From Acetoanaerobium noterae (GTDB lineage Bacteria > Bacillota > Clostridia > Peptostreptococcales > Filifactoraceae): 64,000 nucleotides of DNA. The stretch is taken from NCBI RefSeq assembly GCF_900168025.1, contig NZ_FUYN01000005.1, positions 146,858 through 210,857 of the forward strand, read 5' to 3'. Each line of letters starts with the position of its first letter. Position 1 is the first letter of the stretch. Of the stretch, positions 52,308-60,341 are shown in pieces. The position numbers were made by a program, and so were the translations under genes. The notes below the pieces were generated by a model. That model ran no database searches and was not told the DNA's origin. It saw only the letters and a list, made by a program, of their open reading frames with translations.

Positions 52308-52751
52308 TCATATGCTCATTATTTCACAATCTTGTTTAACTTTGAGATTCACCTTTGAAAAACCATCCTCTGTAGTTTTCAATAATTCCGGATTTAATCG
52401 TTCAACAAATGGTAGTGCAACTCCACTGTATGTTTCCTTTTGTATTAGCCTTACAGAATCTTCACTTAATTGTGTCACTATAAACTCATGGCTGACATGA
52501 AATATATGCCTTACACCACTTTGCCAACAAAGTAATCCTGGTCGGTCCATTTTCTTTAAAACTGCTTTAACTGACATCTGCTTGTCTTGACTAATTACAC
52601 TAAAGTAAATAGTGCCACCGACCTTAAAATCTCCTTTTATATCTTTTATCTGCGGATTCCAACTGTTGTAGTCTTTAAATTTAGTAATTTTCTCCCAAAC
52701 CACATCTTGCGAAGTTTTTATGATGATACTTGACTCTATGATTTTCCTCAT
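52308..52751 (-). CDS. SRPBCC-fold (polyketide cyclase-like) protein
   Basis: 147 residues. The START-like beta/helix pattern is visible: SSIIIKTSQDVVWEKITKFKDYNSWNPQIKDIKGDFKVGGTIYF, then RPGLLCWQSGVRHIFHVSHEF and the C-terminal helix EDGFSKVNLKVKQDC. Binds hydrophobic ligands in general; ligand unknown. It lies 35 bases after the EFR1-type gene. Confidence 0.78.
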   Translation of the reverse strand: MRKIIESSIIIKTSQDVVWEKITKFKDYNSWNPQIKDIKGDFKVGGTIYFSVISQDKQMSVKAVLKKMDRPGLLCWQSGVRHIFHVSHEFIVTQLSEDSVRLIQKETYSGVALPFVERLNPELLKTTEDGFSKVNLKVKQDCEIMSI

Positions 52752-52786
52752 TTTGAGACATCTCCAATCTTAATTCTATCTTGTAA

Positions 52787-53557
52787 TTATGCATGAAAAA
52801 TGTCCGTCATTTTTATATTCGGATTTGTATATCTTTCCTTATTTAAGGTCTTATCTTTAAATTGAATAGATTTTTGTGGACACCAATGCAGACAGGCTAG
52901 ACATACTTCACAATTACCCTTCCATTTAATCTGATTGCCAGTAATTGAGATATTACCTCGTGGACATATCTTTTTACACACTTCGCAGTGGTTACAATTG
53001 TTATCAACCCAGAAATTCTTATCCCACTTTGGAAAAACTTTCATCGCCATGAAATGTACCGCTGACTTTTTAATGTTTGGGGTTTTCGTAACAGGTTCAA
53101 ATTGGTGATTTGCAATTTTATGTGCAATTTCTGAAATTCTCTCATCTGCCTCCTTTAATATACTTCTCTGAATCTCCAGTGACTGAGCCTCGTCTCTTAT
53201 AATATAATTACTTGGTTGTTTTATTGAAAATCCGTACTTTACAATACCATTCCTTTTTTGAATTCTGTTTTGTATTTCCTGCAGTGAAACGCCCTCATCA
53301 CCTGCATAGTTTGAAACTACAAAGATTTCTTCAGATCCATCAAACTTCATTTTTTTAATAAAATCTGTAACAATTCTTGGAATACCTGATGCATAAACCG
53401 GAAATACAATCCCAACTCTTTTTGCATTTAGTTTAACAGTCTTATTGGTTTCTTTACTTATGTCTGTGAGAACAGTATTACCAAGAAGTGTGGATAGTTT
53501 ATATGCAATATGCCTTGAATTACCTGTTCCTGAAAAAAAATAAATCTTCGTTTCCAT
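52787..53557 (-). CDS. EFR1-type flavodoxin/ferredoxin fusion
   Basis: 256 residues. The N-terminal flavodoxin-like domain begins KIYFFSGTGNSRHIAYKL (FMN phosphate loop SGTGNS) and has VFPVYASGIPRIV and VVSNYAGDEG. The C-terminus has two 4Fe-4S motifs, CNHCEVCKKICPRGNI and CEVCLACLHWCPQKSI. Proteins of this EFR1 family move electrons between flavin and Fe-S carriers in anaerobes. A MerR-type promoter with a CCCTCAC dyad lies about 50 bases upstream. First gene of the EFR1-SRPBCC-DUF4386 set. Confidence 0.85.
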   Translation of the reverse strand: METKIYFFSGTGNSRHIAYKLSTLLGNTVLTDISKETNKTVKLNAKRVGIVFPVYASGIPRIVTDFIKKMKFDGSEEIFVVSNYAGDEGVSLQEIQNRIQKRNGIVKYGFSIKQPSNYIIRDEAQSLEIQRSILKEADERISEIAHKIANHQFEPVTKTPNIKKSAVHFMAMKVFPKWDKNFWVDNNCNHCEVCKKICPRGNISITGNQIKWKGNCEVCLACLHWCPQKSIQFKDKTLNKERYTNPNIKMTDIFHA

Positions 53558-53603
53558 AGTTATCCCTCCATAATTCTACAAATCTTCTCTATTCTTCATC
53601 ATA

Positions 53604-53634
53604 ATAATAAACCCTCACACAATGTGAGGGTCAA
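53604..53634 (-). promoter_or_regulatory. MerR-type promoter A (EFR1 operon)
   Basis: On the minus strand -35 TTGACC, a 19-bp spacer CTCACATTGTGTGAGGGTT and -10 TATTAT. The over-long 19-bp spacer carrying a dyad (CCCTCAC...GTGAGGG) is the hallmark of promoters activated by MerR-family proteins. Confidence 0.8.
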
Positions 53635-53659
53635 GTAGTTAATTGAATAATTGCAAAAA

Positions 53660-54967
53660 TTATTTGTCTTTATATTGCTCAAAAATATCATTAAACTTTT
53701 GATGATGTTCTTTGAATAAAGATAGCAACTTAGGATCAAATTCTTCTGGACGTGTACGTCCATCTCCTTCAGTCATAATGCTAACGGTTTCTTCGTGTGT
53801 AAACCCTCTTTTGTAAGGCCGAGGGCTCCTTAATGCATCATAAATATCTGCCACCGCCATAATTCTTCCGGATAGCGGAATCGCTTGTCCGTGTAAACCA
53901 TTAGGATAACCTGAACCATCCCATTTTTCATGATGGCTCAAAGCAATTTCTTGAGCACACTTTAAAACCTCGGATTCTGCAAATGCAAAAGCACTTGCAC
54001 CTATTTCACCGTGCAACTTCATAATATCCCATTCTACTTCGGTCAATGGACCCTTTTTATGAAGAATTTCATCCGGTATTCCTACTTTACCAACATCATG
54101 CATAGGCGCTGCGTAATACATTTTTTCAATTACTGCCGAATCTAAATGCATGAGTTCACCCAGTAGCTTCACATATTCACGTGTGCGCTCAATATGAACA
54201 CCAGTCTCAGTATCTCTGTACTCTGCGAGTTTTGAAATCCTATCTACTGTTTCTTTATAAGCTTTGTCGAGTTGATCTAATGCTTGATTCTTGTCATACA
54301 TGACAGCTATATTATTCGCTTCAAGAAGCACAGAATGTTCTAGCATTTTTCTTAGGCGTAAAGTAGCAAGGTACATCACAAAAGCGATAACTAAAAAGGA
54401 TCCCTGAGCAACAACAAAAAATGTTAGATCAAAACTATCTCCGAGCATATGTGTAACAAAGTTTCCTGAAAGTTTTACGTTCTTTTGATTAAGTACATAA
54501 TTTAAAATACCGAGTTGCCCAATAATACTTCCAAACGCAAAGATCAGAATTAGTTTGGGCTTGAGTGTGATACTGTTAAGAATCAAAAGTATAAACTGAA
54601 ACACAATCACAAGTGGTACTTTAAGCATGTACACCGGAGACACCGATTCGCCACCCACAGAAATATACCATATTATGGGCATTGATGTTACTGTCAGTAT
54701 ATCATAAGTAACCCCTATAATACTTAGTCTATTTAGTTGGGACTTTTTCCGAATATACCAAATAGCAACAAAATACAAAATAATTCCTAATACGCAAATC
54801 GTAAGCGCAGTGATTTTTTCAAACTCGCTCTTGCCGACTAAAATGGTAACTCCCATTGTATTTAAGACAAAAATTGCCCTAATTATATAACTGAGCCTAA
54901 GATTGTTTGCCTCATGTCTTTGAAGATTCTCTTTAGTTCCGTGTTCGTTTAAATTCATTAAATCCAT
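53660..54967 (-). CDS. HD-GYP domain phosphodiesterase
   Basis: 435 residues. The N-terminal 200 residues have about six membrane helices. A coiled-coil-like stretch follows, then the HD-GYP domain with TGVHIERTREYVKLL, MHDVGKVGIPDEIL, LSHHEKWDGSGYPNGLHGQAIPLSGRIMAVADIYDAL. This domain hydrolyses cyclic di-GMP (or related dinucleotides). The ATG at 54967 follows GAGGTG; an earlier ATG is inside the upstream palindrome region. Probably senses a membrane signal; the N-terminal ligand is unknown. Confidence 0.88.
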   Translation of the reverse strand: MDLMNLNEHGTKENLQRHEANNLRLSYIIRAIFVLNTMGVTILVGKSEFEKITALTICVLGIILYFVAIWYIRKKSQLNRLSIIGVTYDILTVTSMPIIWYISVGGESVSPVYMLKVPLVIVFQFILLILNSITLKPKLILIFAFGSIIGQLGILNYVLNQKNVKLSGNFVTHMLGDSFDLTFFVVAQGSFLVIAFVMYLATLRLRKMLEHSVLLEANNIAVMYDKNQALDQLDKAYKETVDRISKLAEYRDTETGVHIERTREYVKLLGELMHLDSAVIEKMYYAAPMHDVGKVGIPDEILHKKGPLTEVEWDIMKLHGEIGASAFAFAESEVLKCAQEIALSHHEKWDGSGYPNGLHGQAIPLSGRIMAVADIYDALRSPRPYKRGFTHEETVSIMTEGDGRTRPEEFDPKLLSLFKEHHQKFNDIFEQYKDK

Positions 54968-54982
54968 AAACACCTCATTTTG

Positions 54983-54996
54983 CATAGCTAGCTATG
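54983..54996. promoter_or_regulatory. 14-bp perfect palindrome before the HD-GYP gene
   Basis: CATAGCTAGCTATG directly upstream of the HD-GYP ribosome site; a possible operator. No second copy was noticed. Confidence 0.35.
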
Positions 54997-55046
54997 TTTC
55001 TCACATTAAAGCTCCTACGTATACGCCATCTTATTTCTACCGGTTA

Positions 55047-55802
55047 TTATGCGCCAATCAGAACATTCATTACTGCATGCAATATGGCTAATCCTGATAT
55101 ATTACCCATAAGTCGCACCATTCTATTGAACACCCATCCCCAGATAAAAAGCACCACCAAGTCTATGAGTAGTTCCATCGGGGTGAAATTGTAGAATAAC
55201 CTTTGGGGAATGTGTATGATTGCAAACATGCCTGCTGTGATGATTTCCGCATGTGCTCTCTGAAAAAAGGCCGAAAATCTCAATAATAAGTAACCACGAA
55301 AAATCATTTCTTCACTAAATCCAACTCCAAGTTGCGCCACTAGTTGGAATAAAATCGGTGCAGAGAGCCATATCTTTATAGATACTTGTTTGAAGAACAC
55401 GCAAGCTAAAGCACTGATGACAAGACCTCCAACAATAGAAGGAAGAAGATTTTCCTTGAAAAGGCCCAATGTTCTTGGACTTTGCTTTCGAATAGTCAAT
55501 GTGATCCCAAAAGGCAATAGAATGATAGCGTTGGATAAAAGTTGTTGTAATGCCGTCAGCAAGCTGTATTCTTCTCCTGTATTGCCAATTGTTGCATTTT
55601 GAATTCCCTTGAGCCAAAAGATGAGTAAAACAAATATAAACAAAATCAAGTAAAGGATTGTTGATAGCAAAATTTCCTTTTTAGGAAAGTCAAAAGAAAC
55701 AAGTAGTGGTTTTAATTTATAGATTTTCTCAAGAATCAGAAAAACAATAAGCGCCTCTATCAAAGTGGCAATAATAGGAATGCTTGGGTAGATGTAATTC
55801 AT
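55047..55802 (-). CDS. CPBP-family intramembrane protease
   Basis: 251 residues with about seven or eight membrane helices. The CPBP (CAAX protease/bacteriocin-processing) motifs are present: GFSEEMIFRGYLLLRF (EE-x3-R), IIHIPQRLF (His) and GLAILHAVMNVLIG (His-x3-Asn). These form the metal site of Rce1-like proteases. Substrate unknown; family members process prenylated peptides or bacteriocins or give self-immunity. GGAGA precedes the ATG. Confidence 0.85.
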   Translation of the reverse strand: MNYIYPSIPIIATLIEALIVFLILEKIYKLKPLLVSFDFPKKEILLSTILYLILFIFVLLIFWLKGIQNATIGNTGEEYSLLTALQQLLSNAIILLPFGITLTIRKQSPRTLGLFKENLLPSIVGGLVISALACVFFKQVSIKIWLSAPILFQLVAQLGVGFSEEMIFRGYLLLRFSAFFQRAHAEIITAGMFAIIHIPQRLFYNFTPMELLIDLVVLFIWGWVFNRMVRLMGNISGLAILHAVMNVLIGA

Positions 55803-56000
55803 AAAAAATCTCCAATCTAGATATAAATCTACTTAAGTCGCATTCAATCTAAAAGAACCATACCCCGTAGTCAAGCCTGGCGAAACGCTTTAGCTATCTA
55901 ATAAAAAAATCCATATTAGACATTAATGTTAATGTATGCAGCATAAGCTATCATCTGTTAATTTCTAGTTACCAAATACATTACCCTACTTGCATTGTTT

Positions 56001-56936
56001 TTAACGCTTAAACGAATTTATCATTTCTCTTATGCCTATTTCAAATTCAGTCACTTTGAAATCAGGGAAATGCTTTCTAAACTTTTCGTCGTTCATAATA
56101 TATATGAAATCAGACTGATAGAGCATTTCATTGACTTCCTTGATATTAGGTATAAATATTCCCATGATTTTCAGTATAATTCTTGGAATAAGAGTTGCCT
56201 TAAAATTTGTGTTCATTACGCTATTGATCTCGACTACAATTTCATCAATCGTCATTGCTCTGCTGACAGGCAAATGCCATTCTTGCCCATAAGTGCTATC
56301 ATCCAATGCAAGTGTGACTAATGCTCTTCCATTGTCGTTGGTATATGAATAAGTATGCTTAATATTTGTATTTCCAAGGGACTGGGGTGCTTTTCCTATT
56401 AGCATCCTTTCTATGAATGATATATAGAGGGGGCTATTGATGACATTGGGTCCATAAAAGTCAGCCGAACGACCAATTACCGCCTTTACTCTACCTGATT
56501 CATGAGCATTTAAGAGCATGTCTGATATAATCTTTCTAGTTTTCCCTTTTTCAGAAACAGGATTTCTTGTGTGCTTTTCATTAAATGGCACACTTAAGGG
56601 TGCTGGACCATACAGGTACATGTTGTCTAGGAAAATTAGTCTTGCTTCTGCCTTCTCACATGCACTAATCACATTATTCATTATTAGAGGCCATTGTTCT
56701 TTCCAAATTAAAGCACTATACGGTAGTCCTATACACAAATAGACATGAGTTGCTCCCGTTATGGCATAAGTCGCTTGATCAAAGTCCAACAAGTCCGCAT
56801 GGATTGTTTCTATTCCTTTTACTGTCTTGCTTCTCTCTACAGCCCTAATCTTGAGTTTTCTAGCTTGAAGTTCCTCAATGACACTTTTGCCAACGGATCC
56901 GGTTGCTCCTAATACAACATGTAGTTCGCCATTCAT
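56001..56936 (-). CDS. NAD(P)-dependent epimerase/SDR protein
   Basis: 311 residues, extended SDR. Rossmann motif VVLGATGSVGKSVIEEL (GxxGxxG) at the N-terminus, then THVYLCIGLPYSALIWKEQWPLIMNNVISACEKAEARLIFLDNMYLYG, with a Tyr where the YxxxK is expected only partly kept. Probably an NAD(P)-dependent epimerase or reductase of the extended group. A MerR-type promoter lies 30 bases upstream, linking it to the MerR regulator encoded behind it. Confidence 0.82.
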   Translation of the reverse strand: MNGELHVVLGATGSVGKSVIEELQARKLKIRAVERSKTVKGIETIHADLLDFDQATYAITGATHVYLCIGLPYSALIWKEQWPLIMNNVISACEKAEARLIFLDNMYLYGPAPLSVPFNEKHTRNPVSEKGKTRKIISDMLLNAHESGRVKAVIGRSADFYGPNVINSPLYISFIERMLIGKAPQSLGNTNIKHTYSYTNDNGRALVTLALDDSTYGQEWHLPVSRAMTIDEIVVEINSVMNTNFKATLIPRIILKIMGIFIPNIKEVNEMLYQSDFIYIMNDEKFRKHFPDFKVTEFEIGIREMINSFKR

Positions 56937-56965
56937 AAAATTACCACCTTTCCATTATTAGCATA

Positions 56966-56996
56966 ATAATAGACCCTCACATAATGTGAGGGTCAA
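56966..56996 (-). promoter_or_regulatory. MerR-type promoter B (epimerase gene)
   Basis: On the minus strand -35 TTGACC, 19-bp spacer CTCACATTATGTGAGGGTC, -10 TATTAT. Almost identical to the other two MerR-type promoters of the cluster. Confidence 0.85.
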
Positions 56997-57004
56997 GAGG
57001 TAAT

Positions 57005-57856
57005 TTATAATAATTTTGAAACTGGAACTTGAAGTTCAATAATTGCATTTTCTACTAGTTCGCCATTGGGGTGAGCTGGTCCTGAAAGATGCAACTCCCT
57101 AAGTGCTCCTGTAATTTGCCAATCATTACTTACAACCCATTTAAGCAACTCAATTATTGCTTGTTCGATGCCATCAAATGCTCCGCTATATACAGCATAT
57201 GCCATGTGTTCTTCTGCCTCGATCACCCTAGCATTAAGCACGGTTTCGTTTGATCGAAACTTTTCTAAGTATGTCTTGGGCACAACAATGCCAGTCTCCA
57301 TATCAAGATCTGTTTCACTGTACTCTTCATTAAAGTAAAATGTGATTTCTGGACCAATCGGTGTGATATTCATCACATTAAGCTCTTTGTACAGTTTTGC
57401 ATACATGTTATAACAAAATACTCCCATTTGCTCTAAATGAGGCACTATCGTTCTATGAGAAACATAGACATAGGATTCTGTACTCTTAATACTGACATCG
57501 AATTTAGGTATATCACCTTCGCTTTCTATTATACGAAGACGATCAACAATTGTTTTCAAATTGATTTGCGCCATGCTAATCTCATTCTCCAGGTCTCTTT
57601 GCCTTCTGACTAGCATTGCTTTCATTTCATCAATTGAGATTTGTTCATCAACTAACCCCATGACTTCTGTCAGCGAAAATCCGATATCCTTTAAAAAAAT
57701 GATCCTATTAAGTCTTGGCAGCTGGTCTATAGAATAACTTCGGTATCCTGTATTATTATCAATACAGGCTGGTTTAAGAATCCCTATTTGATCATAATGC
57801 CTGAGCATTCTGATTGATACTTTTCCAATTTTAGAAAAATCACCTATTTTGAGCAT
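57005..57856 (-). CDS. MerR-family regulator (BmrR-like)
   Basis: 283 residues. The N-terminal winged HTH is MLKIGDFSKIGKVSIRMLRHYDQIGILKPACIDNNTGYRSYSIDQLPRLNRIIFLKDIGFSLTEV in outline (RMLRHYDQIGLL-type). A dimerisation coiled coil (about 80-118) and a GyrI/BmrR-like ligand-binding C-terminus follow. Such proteins bind a dyad inside a 19-bp spacer and untwist the promoter when ligand binds. Its own promoter and those of the epimerase and EFR1 genes carry this dyad. GAAGGAGCAACC precedes the ATG. Confidence 0.92.
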   Translation of the reverse strand: MLKIGDFSKIGKVSIRMLRHYDQIGILKPACIDNNTGYRSYSIDQLPRLNRIIFLKDIGFSLTEVMGLVDEQISIDEMKAMLVRRQRDLENEISMAQINLKTIVDRLRIIESEGDIPKFDVSIKSTESYVYVSHRTIVPHLEQMGVFCYNMYAKLYKELNVMNITPIGPEITFYFNEEYSETDLDMETGIVVPKTYLEKFRSNETVLNARVIEAEEHMAYAVYSGAFDGIEQAIIELLKWVVSNDWQITGALRELHLSGPAHPNGELVENAIIELQVPVSKLL

Positions 57857-57898
57857 GCAGGTTGCTCCTTCCTACTTATTTTTGATTGAATCAACTTA

Positions 57899-57929
57899 AT
57901 ATTAAACCCTCACATAGTGTAAGGGTCAA
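57899..57929 (-). promoter_or_regulatory. MerR-type promoter C (merR gene itself)
   Basis: On the minus strand -35 TTGACC, 19-bp spacer CTTACACTATGTGAGGGTT, -10 TAATAT. One half-site differs by a base (CTTAC) from promoters A and B, so binding may be weaker. Confidence 0.8.
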
Positions 57930-57939
57930 GTAGTATTCT

Positions 57940-58300
57940 TCAGTGTCAATCTTACAATGAAATACTTTTATTAATCATAAATACCTATGTCATCTATATT
58001 TTAGCCCTTTTTTAGGGGTCAAAAAACGTCATTTTTTCGTCTGCTTTTTGCCCAAAATTCAGGCCAAAACCACTATATGTTGTGGTCAAACCCTACTTTT
58101 TCTCGCCAGAACCACTACGTGTCATCAGAATTATCGCTTCTACGTGCTTGGAGTTGCAATGATAGCTATCAATTCCTTTGTTTCAAACCCCATTTTTTTT
58201 AAAGGTTCGTTCTTGGAAACATATCCAATATTGACTGTAGTTTGTGGGAACATATCCAAATATTAACGTGTTCGATATAGCTATTTCTAATCAAATAATT
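57940..58300. repeat. gene-free, repeat-rich intergenic region
   Basis: No credible gene on either strand. Two short repeat families are seen. One, on the minus strand, is GTAGTGGTTCTGGC and ATAGTGGTTTTGGC, about 40 bases apart. The other is GGAAACATATCCAATATTGA (from 58215) and GGGAACATATCCAAATATTA (from 58246), about 31 bases apart. The region separates the MerR cluster from the DUF262 operon and may be an old insertion scar or a regulatory region. Confidence 0.4.
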
Positions 58301-58301
58301 A

Positions 58302-60341
58302 TTAATGTGACAAAACAAATTGTACTGCTTCATCCAAAGGATCATCAGTCTTTGTTTCCAAGACTATCTGTCCAGATCCATCTTTGATAGTAAATTTTCC
58401 ACCTTTAAAACTAAAGTAGAATCCTTTAGTAAATAAGTATCTATCAACCCAAGTTCCTATATCACCTTGAAACTCTAATTCCAAGTCTAACTTCTTTTCC
58501 CACTTTAGTATCCATTTCAATGCCAACGAAAATATCTCGTAAGTATAACCATTCGAAGATTTGTTTGGTACAACAATCATTTGTCCTTTTACATTACGCA
58601 ATCTTAAATGAGAAGCACTCATCCACCCAAACAACTTAGGAACTCTTATGAAACAATATCTCCAATCATTTTTCGGAACGACTGAATTCTTCACTATATT
58701 TTCTAACTGGACTGATATATCATCAGTTAAATTTAGTGTATCAAGAAGCTTTTTGACTATTATACTATTATTAGAAAATAATCTTTTTAAACTCGGGGTA
58801 CTTGATGCTTCATTTGGATCATCAATGCATAGAGTTTTGTATGATGATACTGGTAGTGTATAATCTCCGAAAACCAGCAAAGCTCGTCTTAATAAATTAC
58901 CATGTTTAGGTTTTGTATCGTCAAACAACAAATCTATTTTATTCCAATATTCAACAAAAGAATCCTTACTGTATACCTTTTTATTGTCTACAGCAAAATA
59001 TAAAGCCGATCTTATTTGTCCACTAAAATACGGATGTTGTTCTGCTTTATAAATCTCGTCAGCAAACTCATTATCGTGTAATATTATTTGCGCCTTATTT
59101 TGTTCTTCTTTTATTTGTTCTAAAGAGAACCCTGTTACATTTTCTTTTTTTGAGAAGTAGTCAATTAAATTATCCCATTTATCTGCAAGTACATTTATAC
59201 CTTCTATTGATCGACGATACAGTACCGATGTATCAATTTGTGAATTAAGAATAAGATTACTAAAAATCCTCACCCATTGTGTAAACGATCCAGTATCATT
59301 GCCTTCCGACATAAATAAATAAGTTGTCACAGCATGAAATAATAATCTATCTTGATATGTCCGTTTTTCTCTTAAACCGTTGAAAATAAGCTGATGTACA
59401 AGTTCATTATTTCTATTATCATTGAGGTAGTTAAGTGTATAAAATATTTTTTTAAATGTTATCTCATCAATTTTTTCAAAATCTAAAGTATCTGCCCAAT
59501 TACTATCAGCTGTTATTATCCCTCTATTCATAAGAAGAACGCCAAAAAAAGTTAAATATGTTTCATCAAAATCCTCTTTATAATTTGACCAAAACAAATC
59601 TGTCCATTCACGGTCGAAAGCATCCTCAAAGTCTTTCTCAAAGTTCAGTTTAAGCTTTTTCAACCTACCGATTAGGCGTGCTTTAAAATTTTCAAAAGGA
59701 GTAAGAGGTTTGCCACGTGCATTCAATTTAATGTATAGACTATCTTCCATCCCAAGATCCTTCATTTCCAAGAAATTGAATACTATTGGCTGATGTTCCA
59801 TTCCAGATAATCTTTGCGCAAGATCCTCTACATTGCCAAAGACTTTCTTTATATCATCCAACATTGTAAGTGCAGATTGTATCGTTGGGTCATATTTCCA
59901 GGCAGAAACAAACCACTCTGAATCTTCTATCTCTTTCGAAGGTGTTAACTCAGACATAAAAACATTTGCACGTTTTTCAGTAAGTTTTTCTAAGAAGTTT
60001 CGAGAACTGGTACGCGTTTCATATGTGAACCTTCTCAATAAATCTGTTTTTGTATGATCATCAAAGTAAGCATATAGATGTAGTAAAAATAGTGTAGTTA
60101 AGCGCTGCTGACCATCTAATGGGATAAATTTATCATCCTCTGCTTTACCGTATACAAAATTAAGATCTAAAGGTGGTGTTTCTTCTAAAATTGCAACCTT
60201 CATGTCTTCTAGTAGATTGTGACGTACCATTTTAGCATGATCATCAAGTCTTCCTTGTGCATAGTCCCGTTGTACTTTTGGTATCTCTACTTTATATTTA
60301 TCAAAAAGCCTAAAGAGTGTGTTAATAGCTACTTCACTCAT
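58302..60341 (-). CDS. DUF262 protein (GmrSD-like N-terminal domain, no HNH)
   Basis: 679 residues. The DUF262 domain shows KVEIPKVQRDYAQGRLD (ParB-like strand) and PLDGQQRLTTLFLLHLYAYF with D76-G-Q-Q-R80. The middle is helical, and the C-terminal part (about 560-679) has mixed strands. No HNH (DUF1524) signature is visible. DUF262 proteins are nucleotide-dependent parts of restriction and phosphorothioation-linked defence enzymes (GmrSD, SspE). The start overlaps the stop of the upstream DUF262-HNH gene (ATGA), so the two are co-translated. GGAGGTTTGGGA is the ribosome site. Confidence 0.85.
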   Translation of the reverse strand: MSEVAINTLFRLFDKYKVEIPKVQRDYAQGRLDDHAKMVRHNLLEDMKVAILEETPPLDLNFVYGKAEDDKFIPLDGQQRLTTLFLLHLYAYFDDHTKTDLLRRFTYETRTSSRNFLEKLTEKRANVFMSELTPSKEIEDSEWFVSAWKYDPTIQSALTMLDDIKKVFGNVEDLAQRLSGMEHQPIVFNFLEMKDLGMEDSLYIKLNARGKPLTPFENFKARLIGRLKKLKLNFEKDFEDAFDREWTDLFWSNYKEDFDETYLTFFGVLLMNRGIITADSNWADTLDFEKIDEITFKKIFYTLNYLNDNRNNELVHQLIFNGLREKRTYQDRLLFHAVTTYLFMSEGNDTGSFTQWVRIFSNLILNSQIDTSVLYRRSIEGINVLADKWDNLIDYFSKKENVTGFSLEQIKEEQNKAQIILHDNEFADEIYKAEQHPYFSGQIRSALYFAVDNKKVYSKDSFVEYWNKIDLLFDDTKPKHGNLLRRALLVFGDYTLPVSSYKTLCIDDPNEASSTPSLKRLFSNNSIIVKKLLDTLNLTDDISVQLENIVKNSVVPKNDWRYCFIRVPKLFGWMSASHLRLRNVKGQMIVVPNKSSNGYTYEIFSLALKWILKWEKKLDLELEFQGDIGTWVDRYLFTKGFYFSFKGGKFTIKDGSGQIVLETKTDDPLDEAVQFVLSH

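Noticed and set aside
55315..55617. Minus-strand open frame inside the CPBP protease gene
   Set aside because: It overlaps the protease, which has all family motifs in the other frame; the alternative frame is Trp/Cys-rich and has no ribosome site.
55803..56000. Possible c-di-GMP riboswitch upstream of the CPBP gene (AGCTAAAGCG and GCCAGGCTTGACTACGGGG on the minus strand)
   Set aside because: The core motifs and pairing of GEMM-I and c-di-GMP-II could not be matched; only loose similarity remains.
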